From assembly GCF_040958695.1 (NCBI RefSeq), contig NZ_CP162599.1:1274001-1338000 (forward strand): a stretch of 64,000 bases of DNA, in the 5' to 3' direction. Below the pieces are notes generated by a model. It was not told where the DNA came from. It saw only the letters and a program-made list of their open reading frames with translations, and searched no databases. This document shows positions 7,990-15,847 of the stretch, piece by piece (position 1 is the first letter of the stretch; every line of letters starts with the position of its first letter). A program made the translations under genes and the position numbers. This DNA is from Ornithinibacillus sp. 4-3. GTDB lineage: Bacteria > Bacillota > Bacilli > Bacillales > Amphibacillaceae.

Positions 7990-8334
7990 CTAGAAATGAA
8001 AATTAAAGGGTGTTTCCCTGAAATGTGTCGAACAAAGAGTAGTAGAGCCCCAAACCAAGTATTTTGGGGGAAGAACAGTACCCAGGTCTATTTAGAAAAG
8101 CAGCAGTATATTGGTATCGAATTACAATATCACATTGTTTTAGTGATGGTAATAAAAGAGTGGCAATTATTTCTACCGATTTATCCCTGAGGTACAATGG
8201 ATACAAAATTAAAGTTGATCAAGAAACTTTATATGCGTATTGTTTGCGAATCGGTGATCATAACACAAGACCTACACTTGATAAAATAGAAGATTGACTA
8301 AAAAGAAATGTTGTACCACTCAATTATTTTAACT
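7990..8334 (+). pseudogene. Broken Fic/Doc (death-on-curing) family toxin
   Basis: The best preserved part, from about 8046, reads SPKPSILGEEQYPGLFRKAA then a Fic motif HCFSDGNKR (H-x-F-x-D-G-N-x-R) then RYNGYKIKVDQETLYAYCLRIGDHNTRPTLDKIED. This matches the C-terminal two thirds of Doc-type Fic proteins. A stop interrupts the frame at 8043 and the N-terminal ~40 residues cannot be read in one frame. At 8295 TGA replaces the usual Trp: readthrough gives EDWLKRNVVPLNYFN and a stop at 8332-8334, as in intact relatives. An internal TTG at 8064 leaves a 77-residue open frame. No antitoxin gene is next to it. Two independent lesions make a non-functional relic most likely. Confidence 0.8.
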
Positions 8335-8382
8335 AAGGATTATTTTATTTTTAAATTATATTGTAACTGATGATTAATCAAA

Positions 8383-8415
8383 GAACACCTCACATTAATT
8401 TGTGAGGTTTCACCT
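8383..8415. repeat. Short palindrome in the gap before ndh
   Basis: AACACCTCAC and GTGAGGTTTCACC form a hairpin around an 8-base loop, without a strong T run on either side. The 8335-8688 gap holds this palindrome and AT-rich sequence upstream of the NADH dehydrogenase gene. I could not assign a convincing promoter or Rex site there. Confidence 0.4.
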
Positions 8416-8688
8416 ATAATATAGTCCAATTTTAGTACATCACTCACTTATCTTAGCTAGCGGCATTTGTTTTCAATTCTTTATTTTGACAGAGATTATA
8501 TGAAATTTCTTCCACTTTTATTAGGCAGTTTTGTTCTGGAAAAATTAAAAGGAATAAAAGCGAATAATTACTGAAAAATAATGGAATTCGTTCGCATTAT
8601 CGTATAAACTTTGATATTATAAGTTTGTCTTTATAATTGTCCGATTATGGAAATTGAACAAAAATCATTTTTATGATTAGGAAGGTGA

Positions 8689-9921
8689 ATGACAATAATG
8701 AATATAGTGAGACCAAAGATTGTTGTTCTTGGTGCTGGTTATGCTGGACTAATGACAACAAAGCAATTAACAAAAGTTTTATCCCCAGAAGAGGCGGAAA
8801 TTATCCTTGTAAATAAGCATAACTACCATTATGAAACTACATGGTTACATGAAGTTGCTGCTGGTACAATTAATCATAACCAGGCTCGTGTTATGTTAAG
8901 TGATGTAGTAAGTCAGAATCGCGTGCGTTTGATTTATGATGAGGTTGAGAAGGTAGATAAGGAAGAGAAGAAAGTTGTTTTATCGAATGCTGAATTAAGT
9001 TATGACTATTTAGTTGTAGCTTTAGGATTTGAATCGAATACATTTGGTATTAAGGGAATGGAAGAGAATGCATTTGCTATTAAGGATATCGATTCTTGTC
9101 GCTTAATTCGTGAGCATATGGAATATCAATTTGCTAAGTATAATAATAATCCAGATGCTGAGGACCATAGCTTAACTATTTTAGTAGGGGGCGGTGGATT
9201 TACTGGTATCGAGCTTGTAGGTGAGCTTGCAGAACGTGTTCCTGAGCTATGTAAGAAGTATGATATTGATCGCTCTAAAGCAAAAATTATCAATGTTGAA
9301 GCTACTCCTTCTATTTTGCCTGGCTTTGATGAAGAGTTAATTACATATGCAAAGCAATCTTTAGAAGCTCGTGGCGTTGAATTTCGTTTAGGGGCAATGA
9401 TTAAAGAATGTACAGAAGATAGCTTTATCGTTGGTGAAGAAGCAGAAGAAATTAAAGCAGGTACAATTGTTTGGACTGGTGGAGTAACTGGTAACTCTGT
9501 TTTAGGTGCTTCAGGCTTTGAATTAAACCGTGGAAAAGTTTCTGTTACAGATGATTTACGTTTACCAGAAGATGAGAATATCTTCGTTCTAGGCGATTGT
9601 GCATGGGTTTGGAATAAGGAAGCGGATCGTCCATATCCACCAACAGCACAAATTGCACTTCAACAAGGTGTAGCAACAGCGAAGAATATTAAAGCATTAA
9701 TGTACAACCAACCATTAAATAACTTTGAATTCCATGACAAAGGAACGGTTGCTTCTTTAGGTAGCACAGATGGAATGGGTTCTGTCTTTAATGGTAAAAA
9801 ATTATTCGGTAAGCCAGCTGCAGTAATGAAAAAAGTAGTGGATAACCGTTCTTTATTCTTACTTGGTGGTGTAGGTTTAATTCTGCGAAAAGGTAAATTA
9901 AATCCATTTGATACGCTATAA
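8689..9921 (+). CDS. ndh: Type II NADH:quinone dehydrogenase (NDH-2)
   Basis: 410 residues with two dinucleotide-binding folds: GAGYAG (15-20) for FAD and VGGGGFTGIELVGEL (~165-180) for NADH. The NDH-2 blocks DYLVVALGFESNTFG, WTGGVTGNSVLG and FVLGDCAWV...PPTAQIALQQG (quinone-site region) follow in order. There are no transmembrane helices; the C-terminal amphipathic region is expected to hold the enzyme on the inner face of the membrane. It oxidises NADH and reduces menaquinone without pumping protons. AGGAAGG stands before ATG 8689; a second ATG at 8698 is possible. It is monocistronic and is followed by an inverted repeat. Confidence 0.93.
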   Translation: MTIMNIVRPKIVVLGAGYAGLMTTKQLTKVLSPEEAEIILVNKHNYHYETTWLHEVAAGTINHNQARVMLSDVVSQNRVRLIYDEVEKVDKEEKKVVLSNAELSYDYLVVALGFESNTFGIKGMEENAFAIKDIDSCRLIREHMEYQFAKYNNNPDAEDHSLTILVGGGGFTGIELVGELAERVPELCKKYDIDRSKAKIINVEATPSILPGFDEELITYAKQSLEARGVEFRLGAMIKECTEDSFIVGEEAEEIKAGTIVWTGGVTGNSVLGASGFELNRGKVSVTDDLRLPEDENIFVLGDCAWVWNKEADRPYPPTAQIALQQGVATAKNIKALMYNQPLNNFEFHDKGTVASLGSTDGMGSVFNGKKLFGKPAAVMKKVVDNRSLFLLGGVGLILRKGKLNPFDTL

Positions 9922-9927
9922 GAGCGT

Positions 9928-9964
9928 GTTCAAAAAGGTCATTTCTACGGGACTTTTTGAACAA
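9928..9964 (+). terminator. Inverted repeat after ndh, possible terminator
   Basis: GTTCAAAAAGGTC and GGACTTTTTGAAC pair almost perfectly around a short loop 7 bp after the ndh stop. There is no T run after it, so it may act as an mRNA 3' stabiliser or be a dispersed palindrome rather than a classic terminator. Confidence 0.5.
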
Positions 9965-10061
9965 CCTCTATAAAAAGTAAGCAATAAATGGCTGAATAGA
10001 TTAGCTAGCATTTTCAATTAGTAAACGAAGAAAACGCTAAAGAATGGGAGGTAAACCTAAG

Positions 10062-10163
10062 ATGAAAAACGGATTTTTTAGTTGTTTAGTATTAGGTGTT
10101 GCTGCGTTAGTAGGGTATACGATTATTACAAGAACTTTAGAAGAACAAAAAGACTTCAGATAA
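10062..10163 (+). CDS. Small single-pass membrane protein, 33 residues
   Basis: ATG at 10062 follows a good ribosome site (GGGAGG, 10046-10051). The product is MKNGFFSCLVLGVAALVGYT followed by IITRTLEEQKDFR: one hydrophobic segment and a charged C-terminal tail, a layout common to tiny membrane proteins in Bacillaceae. I do not recognise a named family. A hairpin near 10171-10215 could end the transcript. Conservation was not testable here, so the coding call rests on the ribosome site and composition. Confidence 0.55.
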   Translation: MKNGFFSCLVLGVAALVGYTIITRTLEEQKDFR

Positions 10164-10170
10164 AAATAAT

Positions 10171-10215
10171 CAAGGCATTGGGAGATGGTGATTCTACTCC
10201 TGATGTCTTTTTATT
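10171..10215 (+). terminator. Probable terminator after the 33-residue protein
   Basis: AGGCATTGGGAG and CTCCTGATGTCT pair with two mismatches and are followed by TTTTTATTTG. Confidence 0.5.
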
Positions 10216-10339
10216 TGCATAATAACCGACCATTATGAAGGGACTCTCGACGCAAGCTTCTACTTTTCTGAAAAAGGGGAATCTTGTTTTATTTTATTTT
10301 CTAAGCTATAATAATGATTAGCAAAAAAAGTGTATAAAG

Positions 10340-10431
10340 CCTCAGGGGGAGCCATATGGCTGAGAGTGAATGTGGGAATAATCATTCAGACCCTTTGAAC
10401 CTGTTAGTTAATACTAGCGTAGGGATGAGAG
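10340..10431 (+). ncRNA. TPP riboswitch (THI element)
   Basis: The conserved THI blocks occur in order: CAGGGGGAGCC, then GGCTGAGAGTG, then GACCCTTTGAACCTG, then TTAGTTAATACTAGCG and AGGGATGAGA. This is a full thiamine-pyrophosphate aptamer. It is followed by a terminator and the thiamine transporter gene thiT, so the logic is OFF with TPP. Confidence 0.97.
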
Positions 10432-10443
10432 CTTATTTGATGG

Positions 10444-10497
10444 AGCAAGAGCGTAAGGAAGAACCCATCAGAAGCTTCCCTTGGCGTTGCTTTTTTT
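10444..10497 (+). terminator. Expression-platform terminator of the TPP riboswitch
   Basis: AGCAAGAGCGTAAGGAAG pairs with CTTCCCTTGGCGTTGCT and is followed by TTTTTTT. It lies between the aptamer and the ribosome site of thiT, as expected for transcriptional control by TPP. Confidence 0.88.
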
Positions 10498-10524
10498 GTG
10501 GAAAAATAAAGGGAGGCATGTTTG

Positions 10525-11103
10525 ATGAGTTCAAAGAAAGTGCTATTTCTAGTAGAGGTAGCCATTTTTACAGCACTTGCATTGGCGCTTGATCTGATTC
10601 CGTTTCTAAGCTTTAAAATTTGGGGGCAAGGTGGATCTATTTCCTTTGCGATGATACCAGTATTTATTATCGCATTCCGCTGGGGATTAAAAGGGGGATT
10701 ATTATCTGGATTTTTATTTGGGATACTCCAAATCCCTTTTGGCGCTTGGATTCTAACACCGTTGCAAGGTTTTATTGAATATGGATTAGCTTTTACCGTC
10801 ATAGGCTTCGCAGGAGTATTTGCAAAACAAATTCAACAAGCTGTGAAGGATGGAAGAGCCGGAAAATATTTCACGTATATTTTGCTAGGCGTATTATTAG
10901 GAACTACCTTACGATTTATTGGGCATTTTATAGCAGGAGTTGTATTTTTTGAAAGGTTTATGCCAGAGAATTTTACAAATATCTGGTTCTATTCCTTTGT
11001 ATATAATTTCTCTTATTTATTCCCTTGCTTTATTATTTGTAGCGTCGCTGTCTTTTTCTTGTTTTATAAACAACCACGTACTTTATTAAATACAGCATCT
11101 TAA
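10525..11103 (+). CDS. thiT: Thiamine transporter ThiT (ECF S-component)
   Basis: 192 residues with six hydrophobic segments. The N-terminal block EVAIFTALALALDLIPF is typical of ThiT/YuaJ, as are the IWGQGGSISFAMIP region and FRWGLKGGLLSGFLFGILQ. ThiT is the membrane substrate-binding subunit that captures thiamine and uses the shared EcfA-EcfA'-EcfT module for ATP-driven uptake; that module is encoded elsewhere. ATG at 10525 is preferred because GGGAGG (10511-10516) lies eight bases upstream. The upstream TPP riboswitch fits the assignment exactly. A terminator follows at 11112-11141. Confidence 0.95.
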   Translation: MSSKKVLFLVEVAIFTALALALDLIPFLSFKIWGQGGSISFAMIPVFIIAFRWGLKGGLLSGFLFGILQIPFGAWILTPLQGFIEYGLAFTVIGFAGVFAKQIQQAVKDGRAGKYFTYILLGVLLGTTLRFIGHFIAGVVFFERFMPENFTNIWFYSFVYNFSYLFPCFIICSVAVFFLFYKQPRTLLNTAS

Positions 11104-11111
11104 TATTTGTA

Positions 11112-11141
11112 TACTCACTTCTTCCATGAAGTGAGTTTTTT
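11112..11141 (+). terminator. Rho-independent terminator after thiT
   Basis: ACTCACTTC / GAAGTGAGT stem followed by TTTTTT, 10 bp after the stop. Confidence 0.9.
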
Positions 11142-11237
11142 GTATTGAAAACAAGTCCTAACAACATTTGAAAAATGGTCACCTAACCACTGACATTCGC
11201 ATAGATTATAGCATTCTATGTAGAAAGGAAGAAACCT

Positions 11238-12662
11238 ATGGATTTGTTGTTTTCACATTGGTTATATGCTGCATTTACGCTAATAATAATTATTACAATG
11301 ATTTTTAGGAAAGGTGTAGTTTTACCAACATTAATAGGGACATTTTTGGTTGGATGGGTTTATAAAGGAAATATTGTAGATGGATTTACTTCTATATTTC
11401 AGGCTAATTTAGTTGCTGCAACTGAATTATTTAATATTTTCTTAATCATTACATTTATGATGGCATTACTTCATTCCTTACGAGATATTGGAGCTGATCA
11501 GAAGATGGTTCAGCCGATTCAGAAGGTAATGATTAATGGTCATGTTTCCTTTTTTGTATTAATTGCTGTAACGTACGTTATTTCCCTTTTCTTCTGGCCT
11601 ACTCCTGCTGTTCCACTGATTTGTGCATTATTGGTTCCAGCTGCTGTTCGTTCTGGTTTACCAATTATGACAGCTGCTGTCGGAGTAGCACTAGCTGGGC
11701 AAGGAATGGCTTTATCATCAGACTATATTATTCAAGTAGCGCCAAGTATCTCTGCCGCATCAGCAGGATTAGATACAAGCATTGTTGCTGATAAAGCATT
11801 TATTCTGTCACTTATTACTGGAGGTATTGCGATTTTCCTTGCTTATTTCATGTATCGTAAAGGAATTCGTAGTAAAAATCATCCAGATAGTGAATTAGAA
11901 TTACAGGCAATACAAGAGGAAGAGGATATGCAAAAAAGGGAAAGTACGATTAAAAACTTTACCTTTTGGAGTAAACTCTTTGCGATTCTCGTACCATTGA
12001 CTTTAACAGCAGTAGTTGTTTATATGATCTATACAAAATTGGCATATGGAAGAACAGGTGGTTTAGAAGGTGGCGATGGTGCAGCGTTTATTGGTGGAGT
12101 TGCAGTTATTCTCCTTGTCCTTTCTACAATTGCGTTTGGTAGACAACATGCATTAGATTATGTAAGTAATCATATTACTAATGGATTTATGTTTGCATTT
12201 AAGGTGATGGGCCCAGTTATTCCAATTGCAGGATTCTTCTTTTTAGGAAGTAATGAATTCTCAGGGAAAATTTTGGGAATAGAAGAATCTCCACCTGCAT
12301 TTTTATTTGATCTTGTTGAATCTGCTCAACAATTTATTCCACAAAGTGCTCTTTTCGCTGGTATCAGTTTATTAATCATTGGGATCATAACGGGATTAGA
12401 TGGCTCAGGATTTTCAGGCTTACCGTTAACAGGAGCTTTAGCAGCTACATTAGAAACTAATGGAATGGATGCTAGTACACTTGCAGCGATTGGGCAAATG
12501 GGAGCGGTATGGACTGGCGGCGGAGCAATTATTGCTTGGTCCTCACTAATCGCTATTGCCGGTTTCTGTGGAGTATCTGTCATGGAGTTAGTAAGGAAAA
12601 ATTTTATACCTGTTATCATAGGTCTTGTTGCAAGCACGCTTATTGCTGTGTTCTTTTTATAA
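11238..12662 (+). CDS. Large permease of the ion-transporter type, substrate unknown
   Basis: 474 residues with about 12 hydrophobic segments and a charged cytoplasmic loop near 215-245 (KNHPDSELELQAIQEEEDMQKRE). Two similar halves are suggested by re-entrant-like Pro/Gly-rich blocks: FFWPTPAVPLICALLVPAA with ALAGQGMALSSDYIIQVAPS in the first, and GLDGSGFSGLPLTGALAAT with GAVWTGGGAIIAWSSL in the second. This resembles the IT-superfamily fold of NhaC, GntP and TRAP-large-subunit carriers. I cannot name the substrate. AAGGAAG precedes ATG 11238. No soluble binding protein is adjacent, which argues against a TRAP system. It is probably monocistronic, with a perfect palindrome after it. Confidence 0.65.
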   Translation: MDLLFSHWLYAAFTLIIIITMIFRKGVVLPTLIGTFLVGWVYKGNIVDGFTSIFQANLVAATELFNIFLIITFMMALLHSLRDIGADQKMVQPIQKVMINGHVSFFVLIAVTYVISLFFWPTPAVPLICALLVPAAVRSGLPIMTAAVGVALAGQGMALSSDYIIQVAPSISAASAGLDTSIVADKAFILSLITGGIAIFLAYFMYRKGIRSKNHPDSELELQAIQEEEDMQKRESTIKNFTFWSKLFAILVPLTLTAVVVYMIYTKLAYGRTGGLEGGDGAAFIGGVAVILLVLSTIAFGRQHALDYVSNHITNGFMFAFKVMGPVIPIAGFFFLGSNEFSGKILGIEESPPAFLFDLVESAQQFIPQSALFAGISLLIIGIITGLDGSGFSGLPLTGALAATLETNGMDASTLAAIGQMGAVWTGGGAIIAWSSLIAIAGFCGVSVMELVRKNFIPVIIGLVASTLIAVFFL

Positions 12663-12671
12663 AAATTTTCT

Positions 12672-12709
12672 TCTATGTAAGTAAGAAATTTCAACTTCTT
12701 ACTTACATA
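12672..12709 (+). terminator. Perfect palindrome after the permease, possible terminator
   Basis: CTATGTAAGTAAGAA and TTCTTACTTACATAG are exact complements around an 8-base loop, 10 bp after the stop. The usual T run is missing. Confidence 0.55.
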
Positions 12710-12820
12710 GATTATCGATTTTTAATGGACAGGCTTGGGTTCAAGATCATGGATAAAAGGTAAAATGGAAGTTATAATAAATGAGTATTTTTATCTTTAA
12801 AAAGAGGTAGGTGTGTTGAG

Positions 12821-13213
12821 ATGAAAAAAGCAGCACCATTTTTGATGTTTCAGGGAAATGCAGAAGAGGCAATTAACTTTTACGTAGATAAATTTAAGGA
12901 AGCAGAACTTAAAAGTATGACTTACTATCAGGCAAATGGAGCGGGAACAGAAGGAGAGGTAGCAAGTGCTGTCTTCGCTGTTAAAGGACAGGAATTTATG
13001 AGCTTTGATAGTCCAATTAAGCATCAATTTGATTTCACACCGTCCTTTTCTGTTTTCATTACTTGTGAATCAGAGGATGAAATAGATACATTATATGCTA
13101 AATTGTTAGAAGATGGACATCCATTAATGCCGATTGGGGCTTATGGTTTTAGTAAGAAATTTGGCTGGGTGAATGATCGTTTTGGTGTTTCCTGGCAATT
13201 GAATCTAGAGTAA
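12821..13213 (+). CDS. VOC/PhnB-like family protein (glyoxalase fold)
   Basis: 130 residues that match the PhnB / 3-demethylubiquinone methyltransferase-like subgroup of the vicinal oxygen chelate superfamily. The blocks are PFLMFQGNAEEAINFYVDKF near the N-terminus, EFMSFDSP in the middle and KKFGWVNDRFGVSWQLN at the C-terminus. The protein is one short betaalphabetabetabeta-repeat unit and would act as a dimer in the cytoplasm. Family members are often annotated from sequence alone and no reaction can be assigned here. A GAGGTAGGTG stretch precedes ATG 12821. It is followed after 47 bp by the LURP-one gene on the same strand. Confidence 0.85.
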   Translation: MKKAAPFLMFQGNAEEAINFYVDKFKEAELKSMTYYQANGAGTEGEVASAVFAVKGQEFMSFDSPIKHQFDFTPSFSVFITCESEDEIDTLYAKLLEDGHPLMPIGAYGFSKKFGWVNDRFGVSWQLNLE

Positions 13214-13260
13214 TAAATAAAAAGATGCAAAAAATTCAAAGATAAAAAGGGGGCTACATC

Positions 13261-13758
13261 ATGAAACAGCTTTTTATTAAACAAAAGGTCTTCAGTCTAG
13301 GTGAGAAGTTTACGGTTAAGGACGAACAAGAGAATGATGTATATTTTGTGGAAGGTAGCTTTATGCAGATTCCAAAGGTATTCTCCATTATGAATGAAAT
13401 ACGAGATGAAGTTGCACATATTACAAAAAAAGTGTTTACCTTTTTGCCGAAATTTGAAGTTGAGGTTGATGGGCGAAATATCTTAACCATTAAGAAAGAG
13501 CTCTCCTTTTTAAAGGCACGCTATTCGATTGAAGCAGCAGATATTGAAGTACAGGGTAATTGGTGGGATATGGATTTTCAAATCATACATCAAGGTGAAG
13601 TCATTGGGCAAGTAAAGAAAGAATGGTTTACTATAGCTGATAGCTACACGGTTCAAGTAGTGGATGAAGAGATGGAAGCTATCGTTATTGCAATTGTTGT
13701 GGCTATTGATTGTGTGAAAGCAGATCAATCATCTTCAGCCTCTGTCAATAATTTCTAA
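13261..13758 (+). CDS. LURP-one-related protein (YxjI-like)
   Basis: 165 residues starting MKQLFIKQKVFSLGEKFTVKD. The pattern of alternating short strands (YFVEGSFMQIPKVFSI, DEVAHITKKVFTFLPKFEV, ILTIKKELSFLKARYSI, GNWWDMDFQII) and the hydrophobic central helix near the C-terminus (EAIVIAIVVAIDCV) are typical of the LOR/Tubby-like fold. B. subtilis YxjI has the same layout and size. Tubby-like proteins can bind phosphoinositides in eukaryotes, but the bacterial function is not known. GGGGGCTACATC precedes ATG 13261. It may share a transcript with the VOC protein upstream. Confidence 0.85.
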   Translation: MKQLFIKQKVFSLGEKFTVKDEQENDVYFVEGSFMQIPKVFSIMNEIRDEVAHITKKVFTFLPKFEVEVDGRNILTIKKELSFLKARYSIEAADIEVQGNWWDMDFQIIHQGEVIGQVKKEWFTIADSYTVQVVDEEMEAIVIAIVVAIDCVKADQSSSASVNNF

Positions 13759-13804
13759 GCATATCCTTTTTTCTTATGAATGTGTGTTTTCTTATATGAA
13801 TGCA

Positions 13805-13846
13805 AAAATCCAGCGAATGAACCAAGATGCTCATTTGCTGGATTTA
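13805..13846. terminator. Bidirectional hairpin between convergent genes
   Basis: AAATCCAGCGAATGA and TCATTTGCTGGATTT pair around an 11-base loop. It separates the LURP-one gene from the convergent GntR gene. A closely related hairpin occurs at 17248-17295. Confidence 0.75.
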
Positions 13847-13849
13847 TTG

Positions 13850-14641
13850 TTACTCACTATCATTTTGTACAGTTGGTGGAATGGTTGGCCACATTGGAGT
13901 AATGCTAAGGCTATTTAAGTTTACTTTAAAAGCGAAGACATCATATCGATAGTAAAAAATGATTTTCTCGACAAGTTGATTATCTGTACTATAGGTTAAG
14001 CGAGATGCCTTCAGCAGAGGAGAGTCTTGTTGAACATTGAGTATTTTGCCAAGTTCTTCACTTGCGGGACATGCTTCAATTGCCTGTTCTGCTTGACTGA
14101 GCTTGATTCCTAATTTGTTTTCAAGTAATTCATAAATTGTATAATGTTCAAGTTCTTGATTACTTAAATGTTTGCCTAGTTCCCAAGGAATATATGCTTT
14201 TGCTAAGGCGATAGGTTTCTTTTCCACGAAATGAACTCTCTCAATTGCCAAGGTATCAATTTTTTTAGTTGTTTCTTTCACTAGAAAGCTATCTTCAGTC
14301 TGTTGTTTTTTCATTTTAATAATTTTTACTTCAGGGTCGTAGCCGCTTTTCTTAATAATATCAGATAGGCTTTGTAGCTCGTCTAACGTTTGTTCTACTT
14401 TTTCTTGTCTCACATATGTACCTTTACCTTGACTAGTCACTACAAGACCTTCATTTTCTAGTACTTCAATTGCTTTTCGAATGGTTATTTTACTGACGTT
14501 AAATCGCTCTTCTAGCTCTTTTTGAGTCCCAATTCTTTTTCCAGGTTGAATTACTTCAGAGAAGATATCCTTCTTTAATGTTTCTGCGATTTGAAGATAG
14601 AGTGCAATTGGGTTTTCTCTTGAGATAGTCATTAATACCAA
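13850..14641 (-). CDS. GntR family transcriptional regulator, HutC/UTRA type
   Basis: 263 residues. An N-terminal winged helix (ALYLQIAETLKKDIFSEVIQPG...ELEERFNVSKITIRKAIEVLENEGLV, ~12-70) is followed by GKGTYV and a UTRA ligand-binding domain (~95-240; IERVHFVEKKPIALAKAYIPWEL, RLTYSTDNQLVEKIIFYYRYDVF). UTRA regulators sense small metabolites such as amino acids or sugar phosphates. It lies 150 bp downstream of the threonine aldolase/symporter operon on the same strand, so local regulation of that operon is a reasonable inference. A palindromic AT-rich stretch before the symporter (about 17085-17130) is a possible operator. MTIS (ATG 14632) is an alternative start. Confidence 0.88.
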   Translation of the reverse strand: MVLMTISRENPIALYLQIAETLKKDIFSEVIQPGKRIGTQKELEERFNVSKITIRKAIEVLENEGLVVTSQGKGTYVRQEKVEQTLDELQSLSDIIKKSGYDPEVKIIKMKKQQTEDSFLVKETTKKIDTLAIERVHFVEKKPIALAKAYIPWELGKHLSNQELEHYTIYELLENKLGIKLSQAEQAIEACPASEELGKILNVQQDSPLLKASRLTYSTDNQLVEKIIFYYRYDVFAFKVNLNSLSITPMWPTIPPTVQNDSE

Positions 14642-14754
14642 CTCCTACAAATTACAAGTAAATACAGCGACGTATATGTTCCTATGCTAATTTAAGTATA
14701 CAGGATTATTACTAAATTACTATTTTTTTCATAGGCTAGCTAGGTGTTTGCATG

Positions 14755-14792
14755 AAAAAAACCACTTTTCTAAGTAACTCGAAAAGTGGTTT
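14755..14792 (-). terminator. Rho-independent terminator after the threonine aldolase
   Basis: On the minus strand ACCACTTTTC pairs with GAAAAGTGGT and is followed by a T run. It separates the ltaE transcript from the gntR gene. Confidence 0.85.
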
Positions 14793-14797
14793 GTTAT

Positions 14798-15832
14798 CTA
14801 AGCATGCGCTTTAGTAAAAGAAGCAAAAGAGGCAACAACTTCGTCAATGTCTTCATCGGTAATTAGGTAATGGACAATCATACGAACTTGCTTTTTACCA
14901 ATGTTTTTAACTTTGATACCTTTCTTGAGTAGGTAGTCGATTAATTTTTGTGAATTCCAATGATCTTTTTCTAGTTTTGGTGAGACGATATTTGTCTGTA
15001 CATCAGCTAAATCAATGGATAAACCGTCTAATTTCGCAAGTCGTTGAGCTAGTACTTTGGCACGGTCATTATCTTCTTTTAGACGATTGACCATATGCTC
15101 TAAGGCATAAAGAGCAGGTGCTGCAATAATACCAGCTTGTCGCATTCCGCCACCGAGTCGTTGACGGTTTAAAATAGCTTTATCAATAAATGCTTTAGAA
15201 CCAGCAAGAATAGAACCAATTGGACAGCCTAATCCTTTTGTAAGGCAAATTTGTACAGCGTCCACTTCTTGGCAAATTATTATTGGATCTACATTTAATT
15301 CAACAGATGCATTAAACAATCTTGCACCATCCATATAAATAGGCAAATGATATTCATTTGCTAATTTGCGGATTTCCTTTAAGTTTTCTAATGGAATGAT
15401 TTCGCCTTTATTCAGGTTATACGTATTTTCAAGGCAAATTAGACTTGTACGTGGTCTTTGAATATCACCGACATTAATAGCGTTTTCTATCTTTGCTAGA
15501 TCATAGCTACCGCCATTAACTGGAATGGGGCGAATTTGAACCTGAGCTACTGTAGAAGTTGCTGCTCCTTCTAGTGTAAAGATATGAGAGTCTTCACCCA
15601 TAATAATTTCTTCTCCTCGATTACAGAAGCTCATAATTGCTACTTGATTCGCCATTGTTCCAGATGTAACAAGTAGGGCAGCTTCCATTCCAAGCAGTTT
15701 TGCAAATTCTTTCTCTAGTTGATTAACTGTTGGATCTTCACCCATAATGTCATCACCTAATTGCGCATGAAGAATGGCTTCTAACATTTCTTGTTTTGGC
15801 AATGTTACTGTATCGCTTCTTAAATCAATCAT
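14798..15832 (-). CDS. ltaE: Low-specificity L-threonine aldolase
   Basis: 344 residues, the usual size. The N-terminus IDLRSDTVTLPKQEM is the family hallmark. The fold-type I PLP features are SGTMANQ (~57-63), the Asp-containing LPIYMDGARLFNA (~163-174) and the Schiff-base lysine K199 in ICLTKGLGCPIGS. It cleaves L-threonine and L-allo-threonine to glycine and acetaldehyde in the cytoplasm. It starts 15 bp after the end of the SLC1-type symporter on the same strand, so the two form an operon that could import an amino acid and split it. A terminator lies right after the stop. Confidence 0.93.
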   Translation of the reverse strand: MIDLRSDTVTLPKQEMLEAILHAQLGDDIMGEDPTVNQLEKEFAKLLGMEAALLVTSGTMANQVAIMSFCNRGEEIIMGEDSHIFTLEGAATSTVAQVQIRPIPVNGGSYDLAKIENAINVGDIQRPRTSLICLENTYNLNKGEIIPLENLKEIRKLANEYHLPIYMDGARLFNASVELNVDPIIICQEVDAVQICLTKGLGCPIGSILAGSKAFIDKAILNRQRLGGGMRQAGIIAAPALYALEHMVNRLKEDNDRAKVLAQRLAKLDGLSIDLADVQTNIVSPKLEKDHWNSQKLIDYLLKKGIKVKNIGKKQVRMIVHYLITDEDIDEVVASFASFTKAHA

Positions 15833-15847
15833 TTCTTTTTACCTCCA

